17,971 nucleotides of DNA from Caulobacteraceae bacterium (GTDB lineage Bacteria > Pseudomonadota > Alphaproteobacteria > Caulobacterales > Caulobacteraceae): positions 1 to 17,971 of the forward strand of contig JADZBR010000035.1 in NCBI GenBank assembly GCA_020852035.1, given 5' to 3'. The notes beneath the pieces were generated by a model. The model was not told where the DNA came from. It was given only the letters and a program-made list of their open reading frames with translations, and made no database searches. Below, piece after piece: positions 1 to 6,922 of this stretch. Position 1 is the first letter of the stretch. Each line of letters begins with the position of its first letter. The position numbers were made by a program, and so were the translations under genes.

Positions 1-131
1 CGCGGAGCGAGACGGATGAGGGGTCTCTCAAACTCGCCATCCGCATCGGGCCGATCTGCTGTTCGAGGCGTCGATGGTCTTCGACCCCTCATCCGGCGCT
101 TCGCGCCACCTTCTCCCGCAAGGGGAGAAGG
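1..131. repeat. Composite inverted repeat, copy 1 (left end cut by window)
   Basis: This shares the organisation of the copies at 13928-14088 and 15958-16117. The left-arm block GGATGAGGGGTCTCTC is followed by a variable core. The right arm then reads GGTCTTCGACCCCTCATCC, the hairpin GGCGCTTCGCGCC, and the terminal hairpin CCTTCTCCC-gcaag-GGGAGAAGG ending at 131. The outer left hairpin lies outside the window. It is non-coding: the ATG at 74, in frame with pdxH, falls inside the repeat and is not the gene start. Confidence 0.8.
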
Positions 132-142
132 ATAGGCGACCA

Positions 143-168
143 CCCTCCCCACGAAGGGGAGGGAGAGG
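143..168 (+). promoter_or_regulatory. Hairpin overlapping the pdxH ribosome-binding site
   Basis: CCCTCCCC (143-150) and GGGGAGGG (156-163) form a perfect 8-bp stem with a 5-nt loop. The Shine-Dalgarno-like GGGAGAGG (161-168) begins inside the 3' side of the stem, 13 nt before the pdxH ATG. The stem resembles the terminal hairpins of the inverted repeat at 7849-7982. Folding could therefore partly hide the ribosome-binding site. That effect is inferred. Confidence 0.45.
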
Positions 169-181
169 TATAGGCGTCCAC

Positions 182-844
182 ATGACCGACGAGGTGATCC
201 CGCGCAGCCCGACCGAGGACGACTATGTGCGTCAGGTCGCCGAAGCCACGCCGCCGGCGCTGCTCAGCGCCGAGGACCCGATCGCGCTCTTCCAGGACTG
301 GCTGGCGGAAGCCAACAAGGCTGAGCCGAACGACGGCAACGCCATGACGCTGGCCACGGTCGACGCCGATGGGAGGCCCGACGCGCGCATGGTGCTCCTG
401 AAGGACGTCGATGCGCGGGGCTTTACCTTCTACACCAACTTCGAGAGCGCCAAGGGGCGCGAGCTGCTGGCGCATCCGAAGGCCGCGCTGGTGTTCCACT
501 GGAAGTCGCTGCGCCGGCAGGTGCGGGTGCGCGGCGAGGTCAGCCAGGTGAGCGAGGCCGAGGCCGACGCCTATTTCGCCACCCGCGCGCGCCACAGCCA
601 GATCGGCGCCTGGGCCTCCGACCAGTCGCGCCCGCTGCCGGACCGCCTGGCGCTGGAGAAGCGAGTGGCGCAGGCGGGGCTGAAGTTCGGCCTCGGCAAG
701 GTGCCGCGCCCGCCGCACTGGTCGGGGTTCCGCGTCGCGCCGCGGGTGATCGAGTTCTGGCGCGACCGGCCGTTCCGGCTGCACGAGCGGCTGGTGTTCA
801 CCCGCCAGGGCGAGGGCTGGACGACGTCGAGGCTGTTTCCGTGA
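182..844 (+). CDS. pdxH: Pyridoxamine/pyridoxine 5'-phosphate oxidase
   Basis: This FMN-dependent cytosolic enzyme oxidises pyridoxine or pyridoxamine 5'-phosphate to pyridoxal 5'-phosphate with O2, the last step of vitamin B6 synthesis and salvage. The 220-aa product matches the family length (about 218 aa in E. coli). Family motifs are visible in order: RMVLLKDVD, FYTNFESAKGREL, VFHWKSLRRQVRVRGEV, SQIGAWASDQS, a W-S-G-F-R-V block, and the C-terminal RLFP. The ATG at 182 is chosen because it follows GGGAGAGG and begins the conserved protein. The in-frame ATG at 74 encodes only repeat-derived sequence. The gene appears to be monocistronic, flanked by repeats on both sides. The identification is firm. 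Confidence 0.96.
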   Translation: MTDEVIPRSPTEDDYVRQVAEATPPALLSAEDPIALFQDWLAEANKAEPNDGNAMTLATVDADGRPDARMVLLKDVDARGFTFYTNFESAKGRELLAHPKAALVFHWKSLRRQVRVRGEVSQVSEAEADAYFATRARHSQIGAWASDQSRPLPDRLALEKRVAQAGLKFGLGKVPRPPHWSGFRVAPRVIEFWRDRPFRLHERLVFTRQGEGWTTSRLFP

Positions 845-846
845 GG

Positions 847-954
847 TGCGTCCTTCGAGACGCGCTACGCGCTCCTCAGGATGACGAGTCAGTAGAAGCG
901 CAAAAACCTAGTCATGGTGAGGGTGGCCCGCAGGGCCGCGTCTCGAACCACGCA
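847..954. repeat. 108-bp intergenic inverted repeat (second family)
   Basis: The left arm begins TGCGTCCTTCGAGACGCG and ends with GGATGAC. The right arm begins GTCATGGTGAGG and ends CGCGTCTCGAACCACGCA, roughly the reverse complement of the left arm. A short variable core separates them. It fills the gap between pdxH and the kinase/ATPase gene. Its sequence is unrelated to the copies at 1, 13928 and 15958. Similar TTCGAGACGCG-type repeats are, as I recall, common between genes in Caulobacterales. Confidence 0.65.
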
Positions 955-964
955 GGGCCGGGCC

Positions 965-2461
965 GTGACCCCATCTGAGGTCGCCGACTGGTTCGCCGCC
1001 TCGGCCGACGAGGTGATCGAGACGCCGATCGCCTGGGTGTTCCTGACCGGCGAGCGGGCCTTCAAGGTCAAGAAGCCGGTGGACTTCGGCTTCCTCGACT
1101 ACACCACCCTGGAGAAGCGCCGCTGGGCGCTGGAGCGCGAGCAGGCGTTCAACGCCAAGGCCACCGCCGAGGCCGACATCTATCGCGGCGTCCACCGCAT
1201 CACGCGCGAGGCCGCGGGCCTGGCGCTCGACGGCGCGGGCGAGACCATCGAATACGCCCTGCAGATGCGCCGCTTCGCCCAGGAGGCGGTGCTCTCCAAC
1301 CAGCCCTGGGCGCTGACCGGCGACGTCGCCGAGGCGCTGGGCCGCACCATCGCGCGGCTGCACGCGGCGGCGACCGTCCGGCCCGAGGGCGGCGGCACGG
1401 CGGCGCTCGGCTACACCATCCGCTCCAACGCCGACCTCCTGACCCGGCTCGGGCCGCAGCTCGGCGAGGAATGGGCGGGTGAGACGGCGGCCATGCTGAC
1501 CCGGCTGGACACGGTGTTCGACCGGCACGCGGTGCTGCTGGAGCGGCGCAAGGGGCTGGGGCTGGCGCGTCACTGCCACGCCGACCTGCATCTGGGGAAC
1601 ATCCTGCTGGAGAGCGCCACGCCGACGCTCTTCGACTGCATCGAGTTCAACGACGTGCTCTCCGACATCGACGTGCAGTACGACCTCGCCTTTCTCTTGA
1701 TGGACCTCGACTTTCGCCGCCGGCGCGACGCCGGCGTGCGGGTGCTCTCGGGCTATCTCGACGAGGCGGCGCGCGGCTTCGGGACCACGGTCTACGAGGG
1801 CCTGGCCGCCCTGCCGCTGATGATGGCCGTGCGGGCCGGCGTGCGCGCGCACGTCTGCGGCTACGGCGGCGATCTCGACGGGTCGAAAGCCTATATCGCC
1901 GCCGCGCGCGACCACCTGCCGGGGCGGCCGCGGCGAATGGTGGCGGTGGGCGGCTATTCGGGCTCGGGCAAGTCGACCTTCGCGCGGCTGATCGCGCCGG
2001 GCCTGGGCGCCTCGCCGGGGGCGGTGGTGCTGCGCAACGACGAGGTGAGGAAGCGCCACGCCGGTGTCGGGCCGCTGGATCGGCTGCCGCCGGAGTCTTA
2101 CCGGGCCGGGCCGGACCAGACCTACGCCGACCTGATTTCCGAGGCCGGGCAGATCCTGCATGCCGGCCATTCGGTGGCGCTCGACGCCACCTTCCTGAAC
2201 CCCGAGCACCGCGCTCGCGCCGAGGCGATGGCGCGGGCCTGCGGCGCGGAGTTTCACGGGGTCTGGCTGGAGGCGCCGCGCCAGGTGCTGGAGGCGCGGG
2301 TGGCGGCGCGCACGGGCGATGCGTCGGACGCCGATCTCGCCGTGCTCGCCCGCCAGCTGGAACAGGACCGCGGCCCGGCGCCCGGCTGGACGCGGGTCGA
2401 GGCCAGCGACCTGGAAGCCTCGGCCAAGTGGTGGACGGCGCAACTCGATCTCGGCGACTGA
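965..2461 (+). CDS. Fused APH-like kinase / P-loop ATPase (COG2187-COG0645 type)
   Basis: This 498-aa two-domain protein has an N-terminal half that resembles aminoglycoside phosphotransferase/choline kinase folds. Residues 203-212 (HCHADLHLGN) carry the catalytic-loop pattern HxDLHxxN, followed by DCIEFND as the metal-binding segment. The C-terminal half is a nucleotide kinase-like domain with Walker A GYSGSGKST at residues 330-338 and the downstream segments LRNDEVRKR and ALDATFLN. Such fusions are usually annotated as bifunctional aminoglycoside phosphotransferase/ATP-binding proteins, but their substrate is not known and drug resistance should not be assumed. GTG at 965 is preferred. The upstream in-frame ATG at 914 lies inside the 847-954 repeat, and the conserved family sequence begins shortly after the GTG. 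The ribosome-binding site is weak, so the start is uncertain. Confidence 0.85.
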   Translation: MTPSEVADWFAASADEVIETPIAWVFLTGERAFKVKKPVDFGFLDYTTLEKRRWALEREQAFNAKATAEADIYRGVHRITREAAGLALDGAGETIEYALQMRRFAQEAVLSNQPWALTGDVAEALGRTIARLHAAATVRPEGGGTAALGYTIRSNADLLTRLGPQLGEEWAGETAAMLTRLDTVFDRHAVLLERRKGLGLARHCHADLHLGNILLESATPTLFDCIEFNDVLSDIDVQYDLAFLLMDLDFRRRRDAGVRVLSGYLDEAARGFGTTVYEGLAALPLMMAVRAGVRAHVCGYGGDLDGSKAYIAAARDHLPGRPRRMVAVGGYSGSGKSTFARLIAPGLGASPGAVVLRNDEVRKRHAGVGPLDRLPPESYRAGPDQTYADLISEAGQILHAGHSVALDATFLNPEHRARAEAMARACGAEFHGVWLEAPRQVLEARVAARTGDASDADLAVLARQLEQDRGPAPGWTRVEASDLEASAKWWTAQLDLGD

Positions 2462-2464
2462 GGG

Positions 2465-2489
2465 CTCCGCGCGGATCGGCCGCGCGGAG
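2465..2489 (+). terminator. Possible terminator hairpin after the kinase/ATPase gene
   Basis: CTCCGCGCG (2465-2473) and CGCGCGGAG (2481-2489) pair perfectly over 9 bp with a 7-nt loop, starting 4 nt after the TGA of the upstream gene. There is no run of T after the stem, so intrinsic termination is uncertain. The rest of the gap to 2621 holds nothing else I recognise. Confidence 0.4.
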
Positions 2490-2621
2490 TCCTCAGCCGC
2501 CCGCTCCCGCAACCGTGAACGAGAAATGCGTCAGAACGCCGCGGCCTGGGTGGAGCCGGCCGTCCGAATCTGATTCACGGCTCTGCCGGGCGGAAAGTCC
2601 GGCTGAAGAATTGGCAAGTCC

Positions 2622-3314
2622 ATGCGGACGATTGCAGTGGTCGCCAGAAAAGGCGGCGCCGGCAAGACGACGGTTGCAGCGCACCTGGCGCTGGCGGCGC
2701 ACCTGCGCGGGCGCAAGACGCTGCTCGCCGACGCCGACCCGCAGGGGTCTTCCAGCGAGGTGATGCGTGGCCGGACAGGCGATGGCCCGGGCGCGGTCGA
2801 GGCCCCGGGGCGGGCGCTCGCCGCCGTGCAGATGACCAGCGTCCGGCAGGGCCACGAGGCCCTGGTGATCGACACGCCCGGCAGCTTCGACGAGGCGGTG
2901 GCCCAGGCGGTGGCGCTCAGCGATCTGGTGCTGATGGTGGTGCGCCCCACCTTCCTCGACCTCGCCGCGGCGCTGCAGACCGCCGAGGTGGTGCGCAAGC
3001 TCAGGAAGCCGCACCTGGTGGTGCTGAATCAGGCGCCGCCGCCGCGTGACGGCGTCGAGCCGCCGGCGGTGAAGAAGGCGCTGGAGGCGCTGCGGGTGAT
3101 GCGCCTGCCGGTCGCGCCGGCGCTGCTGCGTAGCCGCGCGATCTATCAGACCGCCCTGGAAGCCGGACGCTCGGTGGAGGAGTCGATGGACGCGGCGGCG
3201 GCCCGGGAAGTCGGCGAGCTCTGGGCGTTCGTCGAGCGGTTCGCGTTCGCCGCCCGCCCGGCTTCGCGGGAGGAGGCCGGGGAAAGGGCGTTCTCCATCG
3301 CCGCCACCAGGTGA
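2622..3314 (+). CDS. ParA/MinD-type P-loop ATPase, orphan
   Basis: This 230-aa cytosolic ATPase belongs to the ParA superfamily, whose members use nucleotide-driven dimerisation to position DNA or protein cargo. The deviant Walker A is KGGAGKTT (residues 10-17) with the signature lysine, followed by DADPQGS (37-43) and Walker B VIDTPG (82-87). The C-terminal segment has the usual family end (AIYQTALEAGRSVEES). There is no parB and no recognisable parS nearby, so a role in plasmid or chromosome partition cannot be claimed. It is shorter than MipZ of Caulobacter and I do not identify it as that protein. The ribosome-binding site before ATG 2622 is weak. Its last 169 bp overlap the convergent histidine kinase gene. 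Confidence 0.85.
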   Translation: MRTIAVVARKGGAGKTTVAAHLALAAHLRGRKTLLADADPQGSSSEVMRGRTGDGPGAVEAPGRALAAVQMTSVRQGHEALVIDTPGSFDEAVAQAVALSDLVLMVVRPTFLDLAAALQTAEVVRKLRKPHLVVLNQAPPPRDGVEPPAVKKALEALRVMRLPVAPALLRSRAIYQTALEAGRSVEESMDAAAAREVGELWAFVERFAFAARPASREEAGERAFSIAATR

Positions 3315-4990
3315 TCGACCTGGACCGGCTTGGCCACCAGCCCGTCCATCCCCGCCGCCCGATATTCCGCCTCGTGGTGGGCCATCGCGTTGGCGGTCAG
3401 CGCCAGGATGGGCGTGCGCGGCGCGCCGGCCGCCGCCTCGGCCGCCCGGATCGCGCGGGTGGCGGCCGGGCCGTCCATCACCGGCATCTGCACGTCCATG
3501 AGGATCAGGTCCCAGCTCGCCTCGCGCGCCGCCTGGACGGCCGCCGCGCCGTCTTCCGCGATCTCCAGCTCGACGCCGAGCTGGCCGAGCAGGGTGCGAA
3601 GCACCAGCTGGTTCATCGGATTGTCCTCGGCCGCCAGCACCCGCAGCGCCAACGGCGCGGCCGGCGCGAGCGGTTGCGTGTCGACCGCCGCCGGCGCCTC
3701 GCGCGGCTCCGCCGGCAGGGTGAAGGTGAACGTTGAGCCGAAGCCCAGCCGGCTCTCCACCGTCAGCGCGCCGCCCATCAGCCCGGCGAGCTCGCGGCAG
3801 ATGGCCAGGCCCAGGCCCGAGCCGCCGAACTTGCGGGTGGTCGAGGCGTCGGCCTGGTGAAACTTCTCGAAGAGCTGCGGCAGGGCCTCCGGCGGGATGC
3901 CCACTCCGGTGTCGCTGACGGCGATGCGCAGCGCGCCGCCCTCGCGGGTCGCGGCGATCCGCACCTCGCCCTTGGCGGTGAACTTCACGGCGTTGGAGAC
4001 CAGGTTGTGCAGCACCTGGCGCACGCGGGTGGGATCGCCGCTCCAGAAGCCCTCGGCCTGCGGCGCGATGGCCAGCTCCAGGTGCACGTCCTTGTCGACC
4101 GCCAGCGCCTGGAAGGTGTCGCGCGCGCCGCGGGCGATCTCGGCGATATCGATGACGCCGTCCTCGAGTTCGAGGCGGCCGGCCTCGATCCGCGACAGGT
4201 CGAGGAGGTCGTTGAGCAGGGTCAGCAGGGTCTCGCCGCCCTTGCGGATGACGCCCAGACGCTCGCGTTGCGGCTCGGGCAGGGGCTCGCGCTCCATAGC
4301 CTGGGTCATGCCGATGACGCCGTTGAGCGGCGTCCTGATCTCATGGCTCATGGTGGCCAGGAACTGGCTCTTGGCGATGTTGGCGGCCTCGGCGGCCTCG
4401 CGGGCGGCGGCGAGATCGTCGGTGGCCTGCGCCAGGCTCTGGGCGGCCGTCACGTTCCGCTGCGCCGAGATGGCGGCGTAGGCCACGAAGATCACCAGGC
4501 CCACCACCGCCAGGGCGTGGTTGGGGCCGTCGAACCCGGACCCTGTCCAGGGGGTGACCAGCATGGTCGCGGCGACGGGGCTCGCCAGCACCACCATGGC
4601 GAGCGGCGCGCGGAAGGCGAAGCTGATCGAGTTCATCAGCAGCGCCGACCAGATCACCAGGGCCACGAACCGCGACCCGCGTGCCTCGTCGAACCAGAAG
4701 ATCAGGCTGAGCGTCAGCCAAAGGCAGCAGCCGATCAGCGCCGAGCCGAGATAGCCGATCCGCTGGGCGTTGGTGGGGGGGCCCGGCCGCGCGAAGGGGA
4801 GGGTCACGACCTGCGTCGCCGCCTCCACCAGGAGGATCGCCGCGCCCCAGCCGAGCGCGACGGTCCAGCCCAGCGCCGGGCCGACCAGCGCGGCCACCGC
4901 CACCGCCGCCGCGACGCGCGAAACGCCCAGCCGGCGGGAATCCAGAGCCACCGCATCCAGCTGCGACAGCGTACGCCACTTCAGATACAT
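3146..4990 (-). CDS. Membrane-bound hybrid sensor histidine kinase
   Basis: The product is 614 aa. Residues about 25-175 hold five or six hydrophobic segments (for example 44-62, 81-100, 108-126, 128-146, 158-175) and no recognisable periplasmic sensor domain. A short helical linker (about 180-207) leads to the HisKA domain with SHEIRTPLNG, putting the phospho-accepting His at 216. The ATPase domain shows the N box (HNLVSNAVKF), G1 (DTGVGIPP) and G2 (GSGLGLA). A receiver domain follows, with LILMDVQMPVMDG (phospho-accepting Asp 499), a later T-A segment and the conserved KP. Roughly 50 residues after the receiver are low-complexity and antisense to parA. No cognate response regulator or phosphotransferase lies nearby and the signal is unknown. 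The start follows GGGGGC. Confidence 0.93.
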   Translation of the reverse strand: MYLKWRTLSQLDAVALDSRRLGVSRVAAAVAVAALVGPALGWTVALGWGAAILLVEAATQVVTLPFARPGPPTNAQRIGYLGSALIGCCLWLTLSLIFWFDEARGSRFVALVIWSALLMNSISFAFRAPLAMVVLASPVAATMLVTPWTGSGFDGPNHALAVVGLVIFVAYAAISAQRNVTAAQSLAQATDDLAAAREAAEAANIAKSQFLATMSHEIRTPLNGVIGMTQAMEREPLPEPQRERLGVIRKGGETLLTLLNDLLDLSRIEAGRLELEDGVIDIAEIARGARDTFQALAVDKDVHLELAIAPQAEGFWSGDPTRVRQVLHNLVSNAVKFTAKGEVRIAATREGGALRIAVSDTGVGIPPEALPQLFEKFHQADASTTRKFGGSGLGLAICRELAGLMGGALTVESRLGFGSTFTFTLPAEPREAPAAVDTQPLAPAAPLALRVLAAEDNPMNQLVLRTLLGQLGVELEIAEDGAAAVQAAREASWDLILMDVQMPVMDGPAATRAIRAAEAAAGAPRTPILALTANAMAHHEAEYRAAGMDGLVAKPVQVDHLVAAMENALSPASSREAGRAANANRSTNAQSSPTSRAAAASIDSSTERPASRAV

Positions 4991-5077
4991 ATCGCCCCCG
5001 TGCTCACCCAGGGATGGCTAGGCGTCCGCCCGGAACATTTGCTTAACGGGGCGGGGCTGCGAAAATTTGCCGCGGGC

Positions 5078-5110
5078 TGTCGGCCCGGCGGCGCCCTCGT
5101 CGTCCTTGGA
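5078..5110 (+). promoter_or_regulatory. Predicted ECF42 sigma promoter of the DGPF-sigma operon
   Basis: TGTCGG (5078-5083), 17 nt, then CGTCCTTGGA (5101-5110). The same GTCGG-N17-CGTCCTTGGA arrangement occurs at 6842-6873 before the neighbouring operon. From memory, characterised ECF42 sigma factors use TGTCGA at -35 and CG(A/T)C at -10, which fits with one mismatch. The -10 element starts 56 nt before the ATG at 5157. Confidence 0.6.
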
Positions 5111-5156
5111 CCGAGCGCGTTGTAGGAAAACCCCTTCGACGCCGGAGGCCCAAGCG

Positions 5157-5531
5157 ATGCTCTACGCCATCTTCTGCTACAACGACGAGAACGTGACGAG
5201 CGCCTGGTCCAGGGAGGAGGACGAGGCGTGCATGGCGCGTTTGCAGGCCGTGCAGGACCGCTGGTCGGCGCAGGGCCGGCTTGGCCCGGTGGCGCGCCTG
5301 CTGCCGACCACGGCGGCCACCACGCTTCGCAAGACGGGTTCCGAGCCGCTGATCATCGACGGGCCGTTCGCCGAGACCAAGGAGCAACTGCTCGGCTTCT
5401 ACGTGGCCGATGTTGAGGACCTGGAGCAGGCGCTGCAGTTCGCCCGCGAGCTGGCCGAGGCCAATCCGATCGGCGGTTGCTACGAGGTGCGGCCGATGTC
5501 GATCTACAAGCCGTCGGACCTCGGCGCGTGA
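5157..5531 (+). CDS. YCII-family protein with DGPF motif (ECF42 partner)
   Basis: This small protein of 124 aa has the YCII/DGPF fold (ferredoxin-like alpha/beta). The name-giving DGPF is at residues 68-71 in LIIDGPFAETKEQL, followed by GFYVADVEDLEQAL and the C-terminal YEVRPMSIY. Proteins of this family are the characteristic genomic partners of ECF42 sigma factors. Their biochemical role is not established, though they are sometimes proposed to act in stress or detoxification. The ATG at 5157 follows GGAGG by 9-10 nt. The upstream in-frame ATG at 5067 would lie before the predicted promoter and can be excluded if that promoter is real. The TGA stop shares bases with the GTG start of the sigma gene, so translation is probably coupled. 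Confidence 0.92.
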   Translation: MLYAIFCYNDENVTSAWSREEDEACMARLQAVQDRWSAQGRLGPVARLLPTTAATTLRKTGSEPLIIDGPFAETKEQLLGFYVADVEDLEQALQFARELAEANPIGGCYEVRPMSIYKPSDLGA

Positions 5532-6784
5532 GCGACCTGGCCTGGATCGACGCGGCGCTGACGGCGGCCCGTCCCCAGGCCGTGGGGGCGCTGCTCCGTT
5601 ATTTCCGCGATCTGGACCGGGCCGAGGAAGCCTTCCAGGACGCCTGCCTGCGCGCGCTGAAGAACTGGCCGCAGAACGGCCCGCCGCGCGATCCGGCCGC
5701 CTGGCTGATCATGGTCGGGCGCAACGCCGGCATCGATGTCGCCCGCAGGCAGAGCCGGCACGTGGCGATGCCGCAGGAGGACCAGCTCTCCGACCTCGAC
5801 GACGTCGAGACGCCGATGGCCGAGCGGCTGGACGGCTCCGACTATCGCGACGACGTGCTGCGCCTGCTGTTCATCTGCTGCCACCCCGATCTGCCGCCGA
5901 CCGCGCAGATCGCGCTGGCCCTGCGGATCGTCTCGGGCCTGTCGGTGAAGCAGATCGCCCGCGCCTTTTTGGTCGGCGAGACGGCGATGGAGCAGCGGAT
6001 CACCCGCGCCAAGGGCCGCGTCGCCAAGGCCGGCGTCGCCTTCGAGACCCCCGGGCCCGTGGAGCGGGCCGAACGGCTCGCGGCGGTGGCGGCCATGCTC
6101 TACCTGGTCTTCAACGAAGGCTACTCGGCCCCGCCGGACGCGCCCGATGCGAGGAGCGACCTGGCGGCCGAGGCGATCCGGCTCTCGCGTCTGCTGCTAC
6201 GCCTTTACCAGACCGAGCCGGAGATCATGGGCCTTACCGCCCTGATGCTCTTACAGAACGCCCGCGCGGCGGCGCGCTTCGACTCGGGGGGCCAGGTGAT
6301 CCTGCTGGACGACCAGGACCGCTCGCTCTGGAACGGCAAGCAGATCGCCGAGGGCCTGGCGCTGATCGACAAGGCCGTGCGCCATCGCCGTCCGGGTCCC
6401 TACCAGGCGCAGGCGGCGATCGCGGCGCTGCACGCCCGCGCGAAGCGGCCCGAGGATACCGACTGGGGCGAGATCGACCTGATCTACCAGGCGCTGGAGC
6501 GCATGCAGCCTTCGCCGGTGGTGACGCTGAACCGCGCGGTGGCGGTCTCCAAGACCCAAGGCCCCGAGGCGGCGCTGGCGCTGGTCGACCCGCTGGGCGA
6601 GCGGCTGGACAGCTACTTCCACTTCCACGGCCTGCGCGGCGCGCTGCTGTTGCAGCTCGACCGTGACCGCGAGGCCCGCGACGCCTTCGGCCGCGCCATC
6701 GCGCTCGCCAATACGCCGGCCGAGGCCGCCCACATCCGCCAGCATCTCGACCGCCTGGCGCAAGAGGGCAAGCGGCGGGCCTAA
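5528..6784 (+). CDS. ECF42-type RNA polymerase sigma factor with C-terminal extension
   Basis: This protein of 418 aa is far longer than an ordinary ECF sigma factor (about 180-200 aa). Residues about 10-80 correspond to sigma region 2 (ALLRYFRDLDRAEEAFQDAC, then AAWLIMVGRNAGIDVARR). Residues about 110-168 correspond to region 4 (LSVKQIARAFLVGETAMEQR). The remainder is the DUF6596/TPR-like extension, marked by YLVFNEGYSA near 192-201 and a late SYFHFHGLRGALL segment. This arrangement, with a DGPF gene directly upstream, defines the ECF42 group. No anti-sigma gene is present, so activity is probably controlled through the extension. GTG 5528 overlaps the upstream stop as GTGA. The predicted promoter suggests self-activation. 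Confidence 0.92.
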   Translation: MSDLAWIDAALTAARPQAVGALLRYFRDLDRAEEAFQDACLRALKNWPQNGPPRDPAAWLIMVGRNAGIDVARRQSRHVAMPQEDQLSDLDDVETPMAERLDGSDYRDDVLRLLFICCHPDLPPTAQIALALRIVSGLSVKQIARAFLVGETAMEQRITRAKGRVAKAGVAFETPGPVERAERLAAVAAMLYLVFNEGYSAPPDAPDARSDLAAEAIRLSRLLLRLYQTEPEIMGLTALMLLQNARAAARFDSGGQVILLDDQDRSLWNGKQIAEGLALIDKAVRHRRPGPYQAQAAIAALHARAKRPEDTDWGEIDLIYQALERMQPSPVVTLNRAVAVSKTQGPEAALALVDPLGERLDSYFHFHGLRGALLLQLDRDREARDAFGRAIALANTPAEAAHIRQHLDRLAQEGKRRA

Positions 6785-6788
6785 GCTT

Positions 6789-6811
6789 CCTTCTCCCGCA
6801 AGGGGAGAAGG
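6789..6811. repeat. Solo hairpin repeat after the sigma gene
   Basis: CCTTCTCCC-gcaag-GGGAGAAGG is a perfect 9-bp stem identical to the terminal hairpin of the composite repeats at 1-131, 13928 and 15958. It starts 4 nt after the sigma factor stop. It has no following T run. It may stabilise or end the transcript and separates the two ECF42 operons. Confidence 0.7.
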
Positions 6812-6840
6812 AGAAATCGCCACAAAAAAGTTCGGCGGAG

Positions 6841-6873
6841 AGTCGGAAGGTCGCACCACCACTCGTCCTTGGA
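6841..6873 (+). promoter_or_regulatory. Predicted ECF42 sigma promoter of the SRPBCC-VOC operon
   Basis: AGTCGG (6841-6846), 17 nt, then CGTCCTTGGA (6864-6873). It matches the element at 5078-5110 in 15 non-spacer positions with identical spacing, while the intervening bases differ. It lies 59 nt (from CGTC) before the ATG at 6923. The first base of the -35 hexamer is A rather than T. It is inferred to place the downstream operon under the adjacent sigma factor. Confidence 0.58.
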
Positions 6874-6922
6874 GCAACGCCAACAGAGCGGGCCGCGCCG
6901 GTCCGATCAGGAGACTGAGACG

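Noticed and set aside
74..181. Extended N-terminus for PdxH from ATG 74
   Set aside because: The added residues are translated repeat sequence, and a better start with a ribosome-binding site exists at 182.
908..2512. Long minus-strand open frame antisense to the kinase/ATPase gene
   Set aside because: Its composition is dominated by Arg, Gly, His and Val without motifs. The plus strand carries intact kinase and Walker A motifs.
3290..3320. Frameshift or pseudogene at the parA / histidine kinase junction
   Set aside because: Both proteins keep their family C-terminal features, so a natural overlap is simpler. Only a sequencing error could overturn this.
5030..5060. CtrA-like half site upstream of the histidine kinase (minus-strand TTAAGCAAATGTT)
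   Set aside because: Only one full half-site matches and the second half has two mismatches, so it is not reported as a feature.
3857..5125. Long plus-strand open frame antisense to the histidine kinase
   Set aside because: It has no domain. The minus strand shows HisKA, ATPase and receiver motifs in order.
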